DNA of 15,856 bases from Minisyncoccota bacterium (GTDB lineage: Bacteria > Patescibacteriota > Minisyncoccia > Phycocordibacterales > UBA5272). The translations under genes were made by a program, and so were the position numbers. Of the stretch, positions 5,759 through 12,755 are shown one piece after another. The stretch lies in assembly GCA_022843645.1 (NCBI GenBank), contig JALHNF010000008.1:1-15856 (forward strand). The letters are read 5' to 3'. Position 1 is the first letter of the stretch. Each line of letters opens with the position of its first letter. A model generated the notes under the pieces. The model did no database searches and was not told the origin of the DNA. It saw only the letters and a program-made list of their open reading frames with translations.

Positions 5759-6341
5759 ATTCTAATGATTGGTTTTCTATACGATCCATGATGCGCACTA
5801 CTTCTCGAACATAGGTTTTGATCACCGTACCGTTGTAGAAGTGGAGCTTCTCTTCAGTTGTTTTGTTCTTGTAGTACATCTCTGTTCGAGGGTTTTCGCC
5901 AGCTAAATTTCGAGCAAGCGTTTCTATTGCTTCTTCAAAGTTATCGAACTTGATTTTACATGACCCCCACCCAAACGGATTATTATAACACGCAAACTTC
6001 CCTCCTGTTGACTCACGCATCGCAATCGCAGGAATAAGTCTCCAGTCAAGGCCGTACTTGTCAGCAGTTTGTACCATGAGCTCGCCATATCCAGTGAGTG
6101 GCAAGTCCCATGCGCCAAAGTATGCATCGATACGTTCAGCGCGTGTGTCTGCTACTTTTACTATCGACGTATCACTACTTCCAGCTTGCGCAAATATGCT
6201 TCGCGATACCGAAAGAGACACTATCGGGGCAAAGGTCGTTGTTTCAACCTTAGAATCAGTTATGATCGCGCTAGGGTTTGCAACCGCGAAAAAAGGAAAG
6301 ATTGCAAGCACCTGGGCTGTTTTTTGTATTTTAGTATTCAT
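5757..6341 (-). CDS. Secreted lysozyme-like / glucosaminidase-type cell-wall hydrolase
   Basis: This 194-aa protein has a hydrophobic N-terminus (about 8-25, ending near ANPSA) that fits a signal peptide or membrane anchor. After a linker, residues about 80-185 resemble the lysozyme-like fold of GH73/transglycosylase-type domains: an ADKYGLDWRLIPAIAMRESTGGK stretch with the likely catalytic Glu110, then NNPFGWG, a conserved FDNFEEAIETLARNL helix and a YYKNK...FYNG segment. It would trim peptidoglycan or act on a host or neighbour envelope. Two Cys (118 and 128) could form a disulfide. The gene stands alone, preceded by a good promoter and a roughly 140-base folded leader, which suggests regulation after transcription starts. 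The exact glycosidase class is not certain. Confidence 0.85.
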   Translation of the reverse strand: MNTKIQKTAQVLAIFPFFAVANPSAIITDSKVETTTFAPIVSLSVSRSIFAQAGSSDTSIVKVADTRAERIDAYFGAWDLPLTGYGELMVQTADKYGLDWRLIPAIAMRESTGGKFACYNNPFGWGSCKIKFDNFEEAIETLARNLAGENPRTEMYYKNKTTEEKLHFYNGTVIKTYVREVVRIMDRIENQSLE

Positions 6342-6482
6342 TGTGTAGCGGTTTGTGCTCCGCAGAACTCCGTGATTGTAGTCCTGATTTACCGATGTAA
6401 TGTCTTCCTAAAAAGGAAGGCAAGACTTCATGTAGTCTCAGAATTTAAAAGGCCTATAACATAAGCTATAGGCACAGGACTA
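6342..6482 (-). promoter_or_regulatory. Candidate structured 5' leader (riboswitch-like) of the lysozyme-like gene
   Basis: The minus-strand transcript can fold into a closed multibranch structure. An 8-bp closing stem, TAGTCCTG (plus-strand complement 6475-6482) with CAGGACTA (6379-6386), encloses four small hairpins: GCCTATA/TATAGGC (6452-6473), AGACT/AGTCT (6423-6438), CTTCCT/AGGAAG (6404-6419) and TTAC/GTAA (6389-6400). The 3' strand of the closing stem (CAGGAC) can instead pair with a downstream GTTCTG (6363-6368), so two folds exclude each other. Next, GCGG/CCGC (6348-6363) covers part of the only GGAG before the ATG. No known riboswitch class was recognised. Folding was done by eye. 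Confidence 0.5.
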
Positions 6483-6488
6483 ACGAGT

Positions 6489-6517
6489 AATATAGCAAAC
6501 TTCAGTCAAAAAGTCAA
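6489..6517 (-). promoter_or_regulatory. Promoter of the lysozyme-like gene
   Basis: On the minus strand TTGACT (6512-6517), a 17-base spacer and TATATT (6489-6494) form a near-consensus promoter. The start would fall at about 6481-6484, the first bases of the leader's closing stem. Confidence 0.75.
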
Positions 6518-6549
6518 GCTTTTTGGAGCATTTTTTATCTCAAAATAGC

Positions 6550-6580
6550 AAAAATAGCCTTGTATAATAAGGCTATTTTT
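6550..6580. terminator. Intrinsic terminator after secA (bidirectional form)
   Basis: AAAAATAGCCTT (6550-6561) and AAGGCTATTTTT (6569-6580) form a perfect 12-bp stem with a 7-base loop and a T-run on both strands. It lies 28 bases after the secA stop. A second smaller A/T stem (6507-6525) overlaps the -35 of the lysozyme-like promoter. Confidence 0.85.
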
Positions 6581-6608
6581 GTATACTGCCATATCTACGT
6601 TTTAAGGG

Positions 6609-9152
6609 TTATTTCTGCCCCTGGACCCATGCGCAGTTCTCTGGGTCTATTTCACCACATTTTTTCCATTTTTTACCATTTCCACACGGGCAAGGGTCGT
6701 TTCTTCCAGGGATATTCTTGAGTACTTTGTCGGAGCTACGTTTATTTGGGCTTGATGTGAGGCCTTGACCATCAGAGGCGTCATAGTTTTCTTGTACCGC
6801 ACGGGCATCATAGGTAGGCGTCACGCGCATTTGAGCACCATGAAGCCTGCCTATTACTTCTTTTAGATTCGGTATAAATTCACTCACGCGAAGCTTCAGC
6901 ATTCCTTCCATTTCTCGGAAGAGTCGCAGACCCTCTCGCTTGTATTCCACGTATGGGTCACGCTGCCCAATCTGCCGTAAGCCAACAGCACTTCTAGTGT
7001 GCTCCATAAGCTCCAAGTGGTCCATCCATAAGCCATCCATTGTCTGTAAGATAATGCTACGCAAGGTACTGTAATATGCATCCTCAGGAACATCGCCCTT
7101 TACCTTCTGAAGTGACTCCTCTGCCTCAGATGAGAGCTCTAAAGTAGCGATAAATTCGTCGATTGCCACATGCTCTCCAAGGAGAATTTTTTTTCTTTTC
7201 TCATACATCGACTTTCTTTGCTGATTAAGAACGTCGTCGTACTGCAACACGGTCTTTCGATTATCGAAATGCAGTCCCTCGATTTTCTTTTGAGCAGATT
7301 CGATTGAGCGAGATATGAGTTTTGATTGTAGTGGCTCGTCTTCTGCCACGCCCGCTTTCCCCATTGCCCACTTCATAGTGTCAGGAGAAAATACGCGCAT
7401 AAGATGGTCTTCGAGCGATACAAAAAACTGCGTTTCTCCAGGGTCACCCTGACGGCCAGATCGCCCACGAAGCTGATTGTCGATACGACGAGCTTCATGT
7501 CGCTCTGTACCGAGGACATAGAGACCGCCAAGCCGTTTCACTTCTTCTTCTTTTTCTTTATCCCGAGGGAGACCTCCCAACTTAATGTCCACTCCACGGC
7601 CTGCCATGTTGGTTGCCAAAAAGACGCCTCCCTTTTTACCCGCTTGCGCAATCACCTCACCTTCTCGTTCGTGATTTTTCGCATTAAGCATCTCAAAGGG
7701 AATTTGCTCTCGCTTAAAGTATTCAGCCAAAAGCTCATTTTTTTCAATCGAAGTTGTACCCACAAGTACCGGCTGACCTTTTTCGTGTAACTCTTTTACT
7801 TTTCGCGCAATGGCTTTAAACTTTCCTGCCTCTGTCTGAAAAATAAGGTCTGGATTGTCGATACGCTGTATACTACGATGTGTCGGAACCTTTACAACAG
7901 GGACATTGTAGACTTTTTCAAATTCTTCAGCAGAGGTCTCGGCAGTTCCTGTCATACCGGAGAGCTTTGTATAAAATCTAAAGTAGTTTTGAAAAGTGAT
8001 AGACGCAAGTGTCCGCGACTCTTTTTGCACATTGACGCGTTCTTTTGCTTCAACCGCCTGATGAATACCCTCGGACCATCGGCGTCCCGGTTGCATGCGA
8101 CCTGTAAATTCGTCCACAATCACCACTTCTCCATTTCGCACCACATAGTCTCGGTCTTTCAAAAAGACAGCTTTTGCTTTTACCGCCGTCTCGATATGGT
8201 ACACAAACTTAATACCTTTTTCGGTATAAATATTTTCAACCCCTAAAAGTTCCTCTGCTTTGTTGATTCCTGTTTCAGTAAGTGAAATTGCTCGCCTTTT
8301 TTCATCGATTGTATAGTGCTCATGTTCTACAAGCTGTTCTGCGAGTTTGGCACATGTTTTGTATAGCTCTTCCGAATCCATGCTTGGAGCAGAAATGATA
8401 AGCGGAGTACGTGCCTCATCAATTAAAATAGAGTCGACTTCATCAACAACTGCAAAATTAAAACCTCTTTGCACTAATTGCTCTTTATTTTGGGCAATAT
8501 TGTCTCGAAGATAGTCGAAGCCAAATTCATTGTTGGTACCGTAGGTGATGTCGGCCGCATACGCTTCTTTTCTGGTACAAGGACGCAAAAATTCGTATAC
8601 AACTTTAAATGTCGCCACATTGTCTCGCTCAGCATCTTTTTCTACATGTGTTGGGTCATACAAAAAGGAAGACTCATGATTGATGACTGAGGTGGAGAGA
8701 CCGAGCGCATTATATACTTGCCCCATCCACACTGCGTCACGGCGAGACAAATAATCGTTCACCGTAACCACATGCACCCCTTTTCCTGAGAGCGCATTTA
8801 AATATGTCGGGAGTGTGGCAACAAGTGTCTTACCTTCACCTGTTCTCATTTCTGCAATCGCTCCATGATGGAGGACTTGTCCGCCAATAAGTTGCACATC
8901 GTAATGACGCTCATTGAGCGTTCTCCGAGACGCCTCACGTACGAGCGCGAACGCTTCGGGCAAAATATCATCAAGCGTCTCACCCGTTGCAAGACGAGAC
9001 TTGAATTCTTGCGTCTTCTCTTTCAGCTCTTCTTGCGAAAGTGCCTGAAAAGATGGCTCAAGTGCATTTATTTCTTCGACGCGAGCCCGAAAACGTTTTA
9101 AGAGCTTATATTCTTCGGTGCCAAACGCAAGAAGTGTGTTCAGAAATGACAT
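6609..9152 (-). CDS. secA: Preprotein translocase ATPase SecA
   Basis: This 847-aa motor drives unfolded preproteins through the SecYEG channel by ATP hydrolysis. Visible domains, in order: Walker A MRTGEGKT (102-109), the DEVD Walker B region in VVDEVDSILIDEARTP, the preprotein cross-linking domain, the second nucleotide-binding domain (TNMAGRGVDI and RGRSGRQGDPG), the helical scaffold/wing, and a C-terminal zinc tail. The tail reads DPCPCGNGKKWKKCG with Cys821, Cys823 and Cys832. The usual fourth ligand directly after the third is replaced by Gly833, and the next candidate is Cys840. The length is normal. The gene is monocistronic, with a hairpin terminator on each side. A TAAAAT box (complement of 9161-9166) lies 8 bases before the ATG and no Shine-Dalgarno sequence is seen. 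Confidence 0.98.
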   Translation of the reverse strand: MSFLNTLLAFGTEEYKLLKRFRARVEEINALEPSFQALSQEELKEKTQEFKSRLATGETLDDILPEAFALVREASRRTLNERHYDVQLIGGQVLHHGAIAEMRTGEGKTLVATLPTYLNALSGKGVHVVTVNDYLSRRDAVWMGQVYNALGLSTSVINHESSFLYDPTHVEKDAERDNVATFKVVYEFLRPCTRKEAYAADITYGTNNEFGFDYLRDNIAQNKEQLVQRGFNFAVVDEVDSILIDEARTPLIISAPSMDSEELYKTCAKLAEQLVEHEHYTIDEKRRAISLTETGINKAEELLGVENIYTEKGIKFVYHIETAVKAKAVFLKDRDYVVRNGEVVIVDEFTGRMQPGRRWSEGIHQAVEAKERVNVQKESRTLASITFQNYFRFYTKLSGMTGTAETSAEEFEKVYNVPVVKVPTHRSIQRIDNPDLIFQTEAGKFKAIARKVKELHEKGQPVLVGTTSIEKNELLAEYFKREQIPFEMLNAKNHEREGEVIAQAGKKGGVFLATNMAGRGVDIKLGGLPRDKEKEEEVKRLGGLYVLGTERHEARRIDNQLRGRSGRQGDPGETQFFVSLEDHLMRVFSPDTMKWAMGKAGVAEDEPLQSKLISRSIESAQKKIEGLHFDNRKTVLQYDDVLNQQRKSMYEKRKKILLGEHVAIDEFIATLELSSEAEESLQKVKGDVPEDAYYSTLRSIILQTMDGLWMDHLELMEHTRSAVGLRQIGQRDPYVEYKREGLRLFREMEGMLKLRVSEFIPNLKEVIGRLHGAQMRVTPTYDARAVQENYDASDGQGLTSSPNKRSSDKVLKNIPGRNDPCPCGNGKKWKKCGEIDPENCAWVQGQK

Positions 9153-9160
9153 AATGCCCT

Positions 9161-9166
9161 ATTTTA
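9161..9166 (-). promoter_or_regulatory. Possible -10 box of secA (leaderless type)
   Basis: TAAAAT on the minus strand is 8 bases from the secA ATG, so the transcript would begin at or next to the start codon. The -35 region falls in the preceding terminator hairpin and matches poorly. Confidence 0.35.
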
Positions 9167-9204
9167 ACACAAAAACACCCAGTTTGGGCTGGGTGTTTTT
9201 GTGT
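9167..9204 (-). terminator. Intrinsic terminator between the lysine-rich gene and secA
   Basis: ACACAAAAACACCCAG (9167-9182) pairs perfectly over 16 bp with CTGGGTGTTTTTGTGT (9189-9204) around a TTTGGG loop. It follows the stop of the 30-aa lysine-rich gene by about 20 bases, so that gene and secA are separate units. Confidence 0.85.
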
Positions 9205-9223
9205 TTGTATTTCTATGAGGAAA

Positions 9224-9316
9224 CTATCGTTTCTTCTTAGCTACTTTCTTTTTTGCAGTTTTCTTAGCTACTTTTTTCTTAGCTACTTTTTTCACTGCTT
9301 TCTTTTTTGCTGGCAT
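9224..9316 (-). CDS. 30-aa lysine-rich histone-tail-like basic protein
   Basis: This tiny ORF runs from ATG (9314-9316) to TAG (9224-9226). It begins MPAKKKAVKK and continues as imperfect repeats of KKVAKK/KKTAKK, so about half its residues are lysine and the rest mainly Ala, Val and Thr. Such peptides resemble the repeat tails of histone H1, chlamydial Hc proteins and lysine-rich bacterial nucleoid proteins, and would bind DNA or RNA non-specifically. Evidence that it is a gene: an ATG start, a strictly coherent amino-acid composition, a TTTAAT -10-like box 11 bases upstream, and a 16-bp terminator just downstream. It is divergent from the PaaX-like gene across a palindrome-rich region, and a SET-domain lysine methyltransferase gene lies about 760 bases away. 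Alternatively it could be a chance low-complexity frame. Confidence 0.75.
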   Translation of the reverse strand: MPAKKKAVKKVAKKKVAKKTAKKKVAKKKR

Positions 9317-9555
9317 GTGTCGTATGTATTAAAGAGCGACCTGTGGCGAGTACTCGACTTAGTTCACGTACGTGAATGATGTACATCACAATGTGCTCTA
9401 CATCTAATTATCGAACATACAACATACAAATCAATAGCATATGCACGATATCTGTGGATAACTTTTTTTATATTTATATCATAAAGATAAAACGCTCGAG
9501 AGCGAAGTTGTTGCAAAGTACATATATACATGTATAAATATATATCAGTACTGTT
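9317..9555. promoter_or_regulatory. Palindrome-rich divergent regulatory region
   Basis: This 239-base gap separates the lysine-rich gene (-) from the PaaX-like gene (+). It holds perfect palindromes CGAGTACTCG (9347-9356), TTCACGTACGTGAA (9363-9376), TGATGTACATCA (9377-9388, abutting the previous one), GCATATGC (9437-9444), TATACATGTATA (9525-9536) and CAGTACTG (9546-9553). Four of them are centred on GTAC. TGTGGATAA (9453-9461) equals a consensus DnaA box on the minus strand and is followed by an A/T-rich stretch. A rightward promoter TTGCAA (9511-9516), 16 bases, TATAAA (9533-9538) fits the PaaX-like gene. The palindromes are good candidates for dimeric regulator sites. Confidence 0.55.
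9511..9538 (+). promoter_or_regulatory. Promoter of the PaaX-like gene
   Basis: TTGCAA and TATAAA are separated by 16 bases. The predicted start near 9545 leaves a leader of about 10 bases with no Shine-Dalgarno sequence. The palindromes TATACATGTATA and CAGTACTG overlap the -10 and the start site, suggesting repression, possibly by the gene's own product. Confidence 0.5.
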
Positions 9556-10083
9556 ATGTATAAAAGCAAAAAGCAAAACAGACACGCAAAGAAGCTGCAC
9601 GCAAAAACAATGCTCTCTTTTTTATCACTTCTCTATGCATACAAGAGAAAAGTCACACTCGAGGACTTTGTGAGAAAGATAGAAACAAAATATTCATTAC
9701 GCGAAACAAGAATACGTCATGCAATTGCGTACTTAGACAGATACGAGTACATAAAGAAAACTAAGGCCTCTATACACATCCTCGAAAAAGGGGTTCTATA
9801 CATAGAAAGTGCCCGTGTTAAGAAAAATCACTGGGACAGACGTTTTCGTGTGCTTCTACTTACATCCTTGCTTCCCACAAATACCATGCACTACATACGG
9901 GCACGCATCCGAGCATTTGGTTTTATCAAAATAGACCGTGGAGTATGGGTATACCCATACGACTGCCTTTCATTCATACAACTCCTTCAACTTGAATATC
10001 GTACAGGAGAAAAAATGCTCTATTTTGTTGCACAAGATAATGAGACGCTTGCCCGTGCTCGCAAAGAGTGGAAGCTACGTTAA
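9556..10083 (+). CDS. PaaX-like transcriptional regulator with Cas2-like domain
   Basis: This is a 175-aa basic protein. Residues about 15-85 look like a winged helix (AKTMLSFLSLLYAY, then LRETRIRHAIAYLDRYEYI and a hairpin wing). Residues 93-160 match the Cas2-like ferredoxin fold of PaaX-family regulators: WDRRFRVLLLTSLLP, IRARIRAFGFIKIDRGVWVYPYDC and MLYFVA. In Cas2 nucleases the first strand ends in an acidic residue (often D-I-P), but here it reads LLTSLLP with no Asp, so nuclease activity is unlikely. PaaX proteins are dimeric repressors. No CRISPR array or cas1 is present. The gene lies beside the palindrome-rich region, its likely target, and its stop overlaps the convergent SET gene by 4 bases (TTAA). 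The effector ligand is unknown. Confidence 0.8.
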   Translation: MYKSKKQNRHAKKLHAKTMLSFLSLLYAYKRKVTLEDFVRKIETKYSLRETRIRHAIAYLDRYEYIKKTKASIHILEKGVLYIESARVKKNHWDRRFRVLLLTSLLPTNTMHYIRARIRAFGFIKIDRGVWVYPYDCLSFIQLLQLEYRTGEKMLYFVAQDNETLARARKEWKLR

Positions 10084-10517
10084 TCAAGCAACTCTTTCTT
10101 CAGGAGGCACGACGAGCACCGGCACCCAAAAGGAGTAATGTGCTCTGCAACGTACTCTTCTCCATAATCAAAAGTAATCTCTTCACCTGGGACAATGTGC
10201 CGTATCGCAGTTATATATATTCGCGCGCGACGATCTTCTTCAGATTCAGCATTTGGATCGCATGAGTGATTGGCATAGCGCGCTACATTCCATCTTGGGC
10301 TACCGTCGATCGTTTTATTTTTTCGAACATCAAAGAGATACTTATTATGTTTTCTTTTCTCTGCCTCAATATCGTTCAAAATAATTCCTATGTACTCGAC
10401 AATGCGCTCACCTTTCTTGATCGGCTCTGTGGCAAAGAGTCCGAAGCCAGTACGCGACTTACCTACTCGAAATTTTCGTGGAATAGGGTTTTGTGTGTCG
10501 CCTCGGTATTCGTACAT
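10080..10517 (-). CDS. SET-domain protein lysine methyltransferase
   Basis: This 145-aa protein is a minimal SET domain that would transfer methyl groups from S-adenosylmethionine to lysine side chains. Motifs: the AdoMet-binding GFGLFAT (24-30), KKGERIVEYIG (34-44), the knot motif NVARYANHSCDPN (77-89) and ITFDYGEEY (114-122) with the catalytic Tyr118. The post-SET CRCSSC (Cys132, 134, 137) would hold zinc together with Cys86 of NHSC, as in eukaryotic post-SET enzymes. It lacks extra targeting domains, like other compact bacterial SET proteins. It is convergent with the PaaX-like gene, with overlapping stops, and divergent from valS. The only obviously lysine-rich small protein encoded nearby (9224-9316) is an attractive but untested substrate; ribosomal proteins are another possibility. 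Confidence 0.92.
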   Translation of the reverse strand: MYEYRGDTQNPIPRKFRVGKSRTGFGLFATEPIKKGERIVEYIGIILNDIEAEKRKHNKYLFDVRKNKTIDGSPRWNVARYANHSCDPNAESEEDRRARIYITAIRHIVPGEEITFDYGEEYVAEHITPFGCRCSSCLLKKELLD

Positions 10518-10574
10518 AACAAAATAAAAAGTAGGCTCTAGTATACGTGATATACTGCAAATATAAAAGATAGT

Positions 10575-12755
10575 ATGAAAGACATAGATCTTACTCTGCT
10601 TGAGCAGCCCTACGACGCAAAGCGCTACGAGACACTACTCTACAAAAAGTGGGAGGAATCAGGATATTTCAACCCTGACAATCTGCCAGGACGACATGCA
10701 ACCCCGTTTGCAATGGTGCTCCCACCACCAAATGTGACAGGAACGCTCCATTGTGGACATGCGACCATGCTCGCAATTCAAGATGCTATTGTGCGTTTTA
10801 AACGTATGCAGGGGTTCAAAACGCTCTGGCTTCCCGGCACTGACCACGCAGCTATTGCAACACAATCTAAGGTAGAAAAAGATATCTCTAAAAAAGAAGG
10901 TAAGTCCCGCTATGACATTGGACGAGAAGAGCTTCTAAAAAGAATAGCCGCATTTGCACAAGAAAGTCATGACACGATCATTAATCAGTGCAAGTCAATG
11001 GGAAGCTCGCTTGACTGGAGCCGAGAGGCATTTACCCTCGACGAGCCTCGTACACGCGCAGTCTACACAGCATTCAAAACTATGTACGATGCGGGGCTTA
11101 TTTATCGTGGGCACCGCGTAGTCAACTGGGACCCAAAAGGTCAGACGACTATCTCTGATGATGAAATCATTCACGAAGAGCGTGAGGCCACACTATATAC
11201 ATTCAAGTATGGAAAAGACTTCCCTATCCCTATTTCTACCACTCGCCCTGAAACAAAGTTTGGAGATGTCGCGGTTGCTGTACACCCTGAGGATAGTAGG
11301 TACAGTGCCTTTGTAGGAAAGACAATTGAAACAGATTTTTGTGGCTCGCTACTCTCCATAAAAATCATCGCGGACAGAAATGTAGAGAAAGACTTTGGAA
11401 CTGGTGCGCTTGGCGTAACTCCTGCGCACTCAAAAATAGATGAAGAGATGGCGTATACACACAACCTTCCTTTTGTGCAAGTTATTGACGAGAAAGGAAA
11501 AATGACGAGCGGCGGTGAAGACATTGTGGGTAAAAAAACAGCTGAAGCACGTGAGCTAATCGCTCAAAGGCTTCGCGACGCGGGATTAATGATTGAAGAG
11601 AAGAAAATTACACAGAATGTGTCCACCGCAGAAAGAACGGGTGGTATTATCGAGCCACTTCCAAAACTACAATGGTTTGTGGCAGTCAATAAAGAATTTC
11701 CATTTCCACACAAAGACAAAGCTATTGCAAAAGAGGGTGAAATGGTAACACTGAAGATACTAATGCATCGCGCCGTCGAGAGCGGCACGACGACAATTCT
11801 TCCAGACCGGTTTGCAAAAGTGTATGAGCACTGGATTAATAATCTTCGCGACTGGTGTATCTCACGTCAAATATGGTACGGACATCGCATCCCGATATGG
11901 TACAAAGAAAGTGCTATACATTGTGGGCCAAGCGCACCTGAGGGTGATGGCTGGGCACAAGATGAAGACACGCTCGATACATGGTTTTCATCTGGACTCT
12001 GGACATTTTCTACACTCGGCTGGCCAGACGAGACTACTGACTTTAAAATGTATCACCCAAATGACCTACTAGAGACAGGTCGTGATATTCTCTTCTTTTG
12101 GGTTGCACGCATGATTCTTATGTCGACTTACCTCATAGGTGAAGTTCCATTTAAACATGTGTACCTCCACGGAATGGCGCTTGGAAAAGATGGTAAAAAA
12201 ATGAGTAAGTCGTCAGGTACGGCCCTCGACCCACTTGAGGTCACTGAGAAATACGGCACGGACGCGCTTCGTATGGCACTCATTGTAGGAAATGCGCCGG
12301 GAAATGACTTCAAGCTCTTCGATGAAAAAACAAAAGCCTACAAACATTTTGCAAACAAAATATGGAATGCATCACGCTTTGTACTTTCAAATACGCAAGG
12401 CGTAATAATCAACGAAAATACATTGAATGCAGCCCATCAAGCACTTCTTCTTGAGTGGAGAAATGTGCTGAGAGAAATTACAGAAGATATAGAAAAGTAC
12501 AACCTCTACTTAGCAGGCGAAAAGCTATATGGCTTTTTCTGGCATAGGTTTGCAGACGTATGGATTGAAGATTCAAAGACGTGGTTTCAGTCTGATGAAA
12601 AAGAAAGTGCTCAAATTTTTATGCGAATTCTTCTTGAAGAACAGCTCCGAGTCCTCCATCCATTTATGCCGTTTGTTACAGAAGCTATCTGGAGAATAAT
12701 GCACGGAGATAGCAAAGAGAGCATGCTCATGATACAACCATGGCCAATGAATTAA
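10575..12755 (+). CDS. valS: Valyl-tRNA synthetase, short form
   Basis: This class I aminoacyl-tRNA synthetase charges tRNA-Val. Visible parts: PPPNVTGTLHCGHA (50-63), where the HIGH signature appears as HCGH (59-62); the CP1 editing domain (about 185-330, with STTRPETKFGD and the GTGALGVTPAH segment); NLRDWCISRQIWYGHRIPIW; KMSKS at 542-546; and the helical anticodon-binding domain to the end. At 726 aa it is much shorter than the typical 870-950 aa. It stops right after the anticodon-binding domain, so the C-terminal coiled-coil arm that contacts the tRNA elbow is missing. No frameshift is seen; the stop lies inside the start region of prsW (16-base overlap), so the short form is stable. Upstream, TATACT (10551-10556) could be the -10 box. 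It leads the valS-prsW-hsp20 cluster. Confidence 0.97.
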   Translation: MKDIDLTLLEQPYDAKRYETLLYKKWEESGYFNPDNLPGRHATPFAMVLPPPNVTGTLHCGHATMLAIQDAIVRFKRMQGFKTLWLPGTDHAAIATQSKVEKDISKKEGKSRYDIGREELLKRIAAFAQESHDTIINQCKSMGSSLDWSREAFTLDEPRTRAVYTAFKTMYDAGLIYRGHRVVNWDPKGQTTISDDEIIHEEREATLYTFKYGKDFPIPISTTRPETKFGDVAVAVHPEDSRYSAFVGKTIETDFCGSLLSIKIIADRNVEKDFGTGALGVTPAHSKIDEEMAYTHNLPFVQVIDEKGKMTSGGEDIVGKKTAEARELIAQRLRDAGLMIEEKKITQNVSTAERTGGIIEPLPKLQWFVAVNKEFPFPHKDKAIAKEGEMVTLKILMHRAVESGTTTILPDRFAKVYEHWINNLRDWCISRQIWYGHRIPIWYKESAIHCGPSAPEGDGWAQDEDTLDTWFSSGLWTFSTLGWPDETTDFKMYHPNDLLETGRDILFFWVARMILMSTYLIGEVPFKHVYLHGMALGKDGKKMSKSSGTALDPLEVTEKYGTDALRMALIVGNAPGNDFKLFDEKTKAYKHFANKIWNASRFVLSNTQGVIINENTLNAAHQALLLEWRNVLREITEDIEKYNLYLAGEKLYGFFWHRFADVWIEDSKTWFQSDEKESAQIFMRILLEEQLRVLHPFMPFVTEAIWRIMHGDSKESMLMIQPWPMN

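Noticed and set aside
7404..7790. A 128-aa plus-strand frame opposite secA
   Set aside because: It is antisense to the conserved helicase region of SecA, Phe-rich and without domain features.
9317..9555. Replication origin (oriC)
   Set aside because: Only one good DnaA box is present and no dnaA, dnaN or rpmH is nearby.
9364..9600. A 78-aa minus-strand frame across the palindrome-rich intergenic region
   Set aside because: Its composition is Tyr/Cys/Ile-rich and random-looking, it overlaps the PaaX-like start and promoter, and it has no family similarity.
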